Assembly (NCBI GenBank): GCA_019415645.1
Contig: DXYV01000029.1
Span: 1-34,747 of the forward strand
From: Clostridiales bacterium
GTDB taxonomy: Bacteria; Bacillota; Clostridia; Oscillospirales; Oscillospiraceae
Length of the DNA stretch: 34,747 nucleotides
Direction of reading: 5' to 3'
Shown here piece by piece: positions 32,978 through 34,747 of the stretch. Position 1 is the stretch's first letter; the number at the start of each line of letters is the position of its first letter. The translations under genes and the position numbers were made by a program. Below the pieces are notes generated by a model. It ran no database searches, had not been told where the DNA came from, and saw only the letters and a program-made list of their open reading frames with translations.

Positions 32978-33613
32978 GTCCACGCGCGCAAAGCGGGCCG
33001 ACGCGATTCGGCAGGCCAGCGGCAGGGCCCCGGCATAGGCCGCGGCCCCCAGCAGCAGGATCGGGACCTGCCGCAGCAATTCGGGCGCGTCCATCCCATC
33101 CATCCACTGGGTGGCCGGGATATGGGCCAGGCTCTCCATCACCAGCATCACCGCCGCGGCGGGCAGCCCCGCGCAGAGCATCGCCTGGCCGGCCTGGTAG
33201 GCGGTTTTGTAAAACTGCGTCAGAAACACCAGGTCAAACAGGGCGAAGATCAGCAGGCCGAAGCCGTAATAGGCCACATTGGCCTCCAGGCCCACCGGAT
33301 TGGGAAACGAAGGCGTCCACATCCGCAGGACCGCGAAGGGCAGGGAGATGAGCAGCGTTCCCAGCTGCGCCGTCACGATAAGCAGGCATTTCCCCTTGAC
33401 AACATCCCGCTTCGGGATGGGGAGTGTGGCGGTATAAAAGACGTCGTGAGTCTCCCGACCGTAGACGAAGGTGAGGGTGGGTCCCAGACAGCCAAAGAAA
33501 AAGACGACACAATAGGGATAGGCCGGAATCAGAAGCAGCGCCCCCATGAACAGGAACACAAACAGCGTAGGATGGGCCGCCAGCCGCAGCTCCTTCCACA
33601 GCAGGTTGCGCAT
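32972..33613 (-). CDS. ABC-2 type transporter permease
   Basis: 213 residues, about six membrane helices, of the ABC2_membrane_5 type: MRNLLWKELRLAAHP start, helices near 13-45, and a conserved cytoplasmic YGRETHDVFYTATLPIPKRDVVKGK loop. Membrane half of an exporter whose ATPase is the next gene upstream; one base separates the ATPase stop from this ATG, so they are coupled. Substrate unknown. The length is that of a half-size transporter, which probably works as a dimer. Confidence 0.87.
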   Translation of the reverse strand: MRNLLWKELRLAAHPTLFVFLFMGALLLIPAYPYCVVFFFGCLGPTLTFVYGRETHDVFYTATLPIPKRDVVKGKCLLIVTAQLGTLLISLPFAVLRMWTPSFPNPVGLEANVAYYGFGLLIFALFDLVFLTQFYKTAYQAGQAMLCAGLPAAAVMLVMESLAHIPATQWMDGMDAPELLRQVPILLLGAAAYAGALPLACRIASARFARVDL

Positions 33614-33614
33614 C

Positions 33615-34358
33615 TCAGGACACCTCCCGTTCCGTGCGTACCATGATCTCCTCCAGCGTGAGCGGGCCGGTCTCCCCCGGACGGCGCAGTGTCTGGAAGC
33701 GCTGGAGAACGGCGTGCATCTCTCCGCTGGCCAGAACGCGGCCCTTCTTCAGATAGGTGAGCTGGTCGGCGCATTTCTCCAAATCGGACGTGATATGGGT
33801 GGAAAACAAAATCGCCCGTTCGCCCTCCCGGACCAGCTGATGAAACAGCTCCAGCAGATCGTCCCGGGCCACCGGGTCCAGGCCGCTGGTGGGCTCGTCC
33901 AGAATCAGCAGCCGCGCCCGGTGGGAAAGGGCCAGCGCGAGCTGATACTTTACCTTCATCCCGTTGGAGAGCTGGCTCACCTGTTTCCGTTCGTCCAGCC
34001 CGAACCGTGCCAGGCAGCGCGCATAAGCCGCCTGGTCCCACGCGGGATAGAATCGCCGGGTGACCGCGGTGATCTCCGCCAGCCGCTTGCGGGGGTAGGC
34101 ATACACGCCACCCAGCACCACGCCCAGCTCCTGCTTGCAGGTTGCCTCTTCCTGCCGGAAGTCCCGGCCCATCAGCCGAATCGTCCCGCTGTCCGGACAG
34201 ACCAGGTTGAGCATGGCTTTGATCGTGGTGCTTTTTCCCGCGCCGTTGGTTCCGATCAGGCCCATAATGTGCCCCGCCTCCAGAGAGAAGCTGACGCCCT
34301 CCAGCGCAAAACCGGGATAACGCTTGGAGAGGTCCTCCACCGCCAGTAAGGTCGTCAT
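33615..34358 (-). CDS. ABC transporter ATP-binding protein (exporter type)
   Basis: 247 residues, one nucleotide-binding domain. Walker A GTNGAGKSTT (36-45), a variant signature QLSNGMKVKYQLA in place of LSGGQ, Walker B RLLILDEPTSGLD, and the switch His in LFSTHI. This NGM-type signature is common in the small YtrB/CcmA-like exporters of Firmicutes. The regulator's stop abuts its ATG with no gap, and the permease follows after one base: a compact three-gene operon. Confidence 0.92.
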   Translation of the reverse strand: MTTLLAVEDLSKRYPGFALEGVSFSLEAGHIMGLIGTNGAGKSTTIKAMLNLVCPDSGTIRLMGRDFRQEEATCKQELGVVLGGVYAYPRKRLAEITAVTRRFYPAWDQAAYARCLARFGLDERKQVSQLSNGMKVKYQLALALSHRARLLILDEPTSGLDPVARDDLLELFHQLVREGERAILFSTHITSDLEKCADQLTYLKKGRVLASGEMHAVLQRFQTLRRPGETGPLTLEEIMVRTEREVS

Positions 34359-34747
34359 TCAGGTCCCTTCTTTCGGATAGAATTGGTCCATCAGGGTCTT
34401 GATCTGCTGCTGAAACGCCTCGGCCGGCACCAGCGCGACGCCCCGTGAGCCGGGATTCTCGTCCCCCAGGACCATCAGCAGGTCCCCCGCCTTCAGGTCC
34501 AGCAGGTCCCGCGCCGCCTTGGGGATGACCACCTGGCCCCGCTCCCCCAGTCGGGTGGTGCCGAATATGTGCTTTCCCTTCGGGCCCACCGCCACGCCGG
34601 TCTCACTCCCGTCCTGGTGGAGCATGTCGTCCAGGGAGACCCCGTAAAGCTCCGCCAGGGTGTTGCAGTTGAGCAGGTCGGGCACCGTTTCGCCGCTCTC
34701 CCATTTAGAGACCGCCTGGCGGGATACCCCCGCCGCCTCGGCCACCT
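34359..34747 (-). CDS. HTH-AbrB regulator, 5' end cut by window edge
   Basis: 129 codons visible, N-terminus beyond the right edge. What remains of an XRE-type HTH (VSRQAVSKWESGETVPDL and AELYGVSLDDML) is followed by a linker and an AbrB/SpoVT swapped-hairpin domain (TTRLGERGQVVIPKAARDLL), then a short helical tail. Such HTH-AbrB proteins are transcription regulators; its position as first gene of the ABC operon suggests that it controls the exporter. The GTG at 34745 is an internal codon within the HTH, not the start. Confidence 0.87.
   Translation of the reverse strand, partial: VAEAAGVSRQAVSKWESGETVPDLLNCNTLAELYGVSLDDMLHQDGSETGVAVGPKGKHIFGTTRLGERGQVVIPKAARDLLDLKAGDLLMVLGDENPGSRGVALVPAEAFQQQIKTLMDQFYPKEGT

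Overview
The window reads as chromosomal DNA of a GC-rich, anaerobic, spore-related Firmicute, most likely of the gut Oscillospiraceae type (Flavonifractor/Pseudoflavonifractor/Lawsonibacter-like). This is an inference from high GC, strong AGGAGG ribosome sites, Rho-independent terminators with near-perfect stems, and marker families (SpoIIQ-like M23 protein, GerMN lipoprotein, VanW, DUF6809, TSCPD, YczE, XpaC). No rRNA, tRNA, CRISPR array, transposase or phage structural gene was seen.

Layout. 201-10018 (+): an AraC-type regulator with a degenerate receiver domain, then a five-gene oligopeptide/nickel-family ABC importer (two ATPases, two permeases, lipoprotein binding protein) and a 687-residue Old-Yellow-Enzyme flavoprotein with a 4Fe-4S motif; it looks like an uptake-and-reduce module for an unknown substrate. 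10161-12789 (-): XpaC-like protein and MATE exporter. 12987-16454 (+): VanW protein, DUF2461 protein, polysaccharide deacetylase. 16504-20770 (-): an operon read as ComEA-like protein, response regulator, sensor kinase, GerMN lipoprotein, thiamine pyrophosphokinase. 20951-22330 (+): D-Ala-D-Ala carboxypeptidase. 22417-24973 (-): Dam-like methylase, TSCPD protein, small metallopeptidase, XRE repressor. 25055 (+): a DUF6809 gene facing the repressor over twin perfect palindromes. Then Tex (-), a coiled-coil protein of unknown function (+), a YczE-family operon with two very small genes (-), a LysR regulator (+), SpoIIQ-like protein (-), ferredoxin-nitroreductase (-), and an ABC exporter with an HTH-AbrB regulator cut by the right edge (-).

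Most unusual content: two copies of an unrecognised structured repeat (23632-23889, and inverted at 32593-32822), about 230-258 bases, each a chain of six hairpins in the same order. Linker sequences are conserved while several stems differ in sequence and keep their pairing. One end of each copy carries an outward promoter-like sequence, which in the second copy is well placed to transcribe the nitroreductase gene. I do not recognise the family. Also worth attention: two unreported-size genes (57 and 58 codons) behind the YczE gene, a possible 28-residue membrane peptide next to the second repeat, and the DUF6809/XRE switch.
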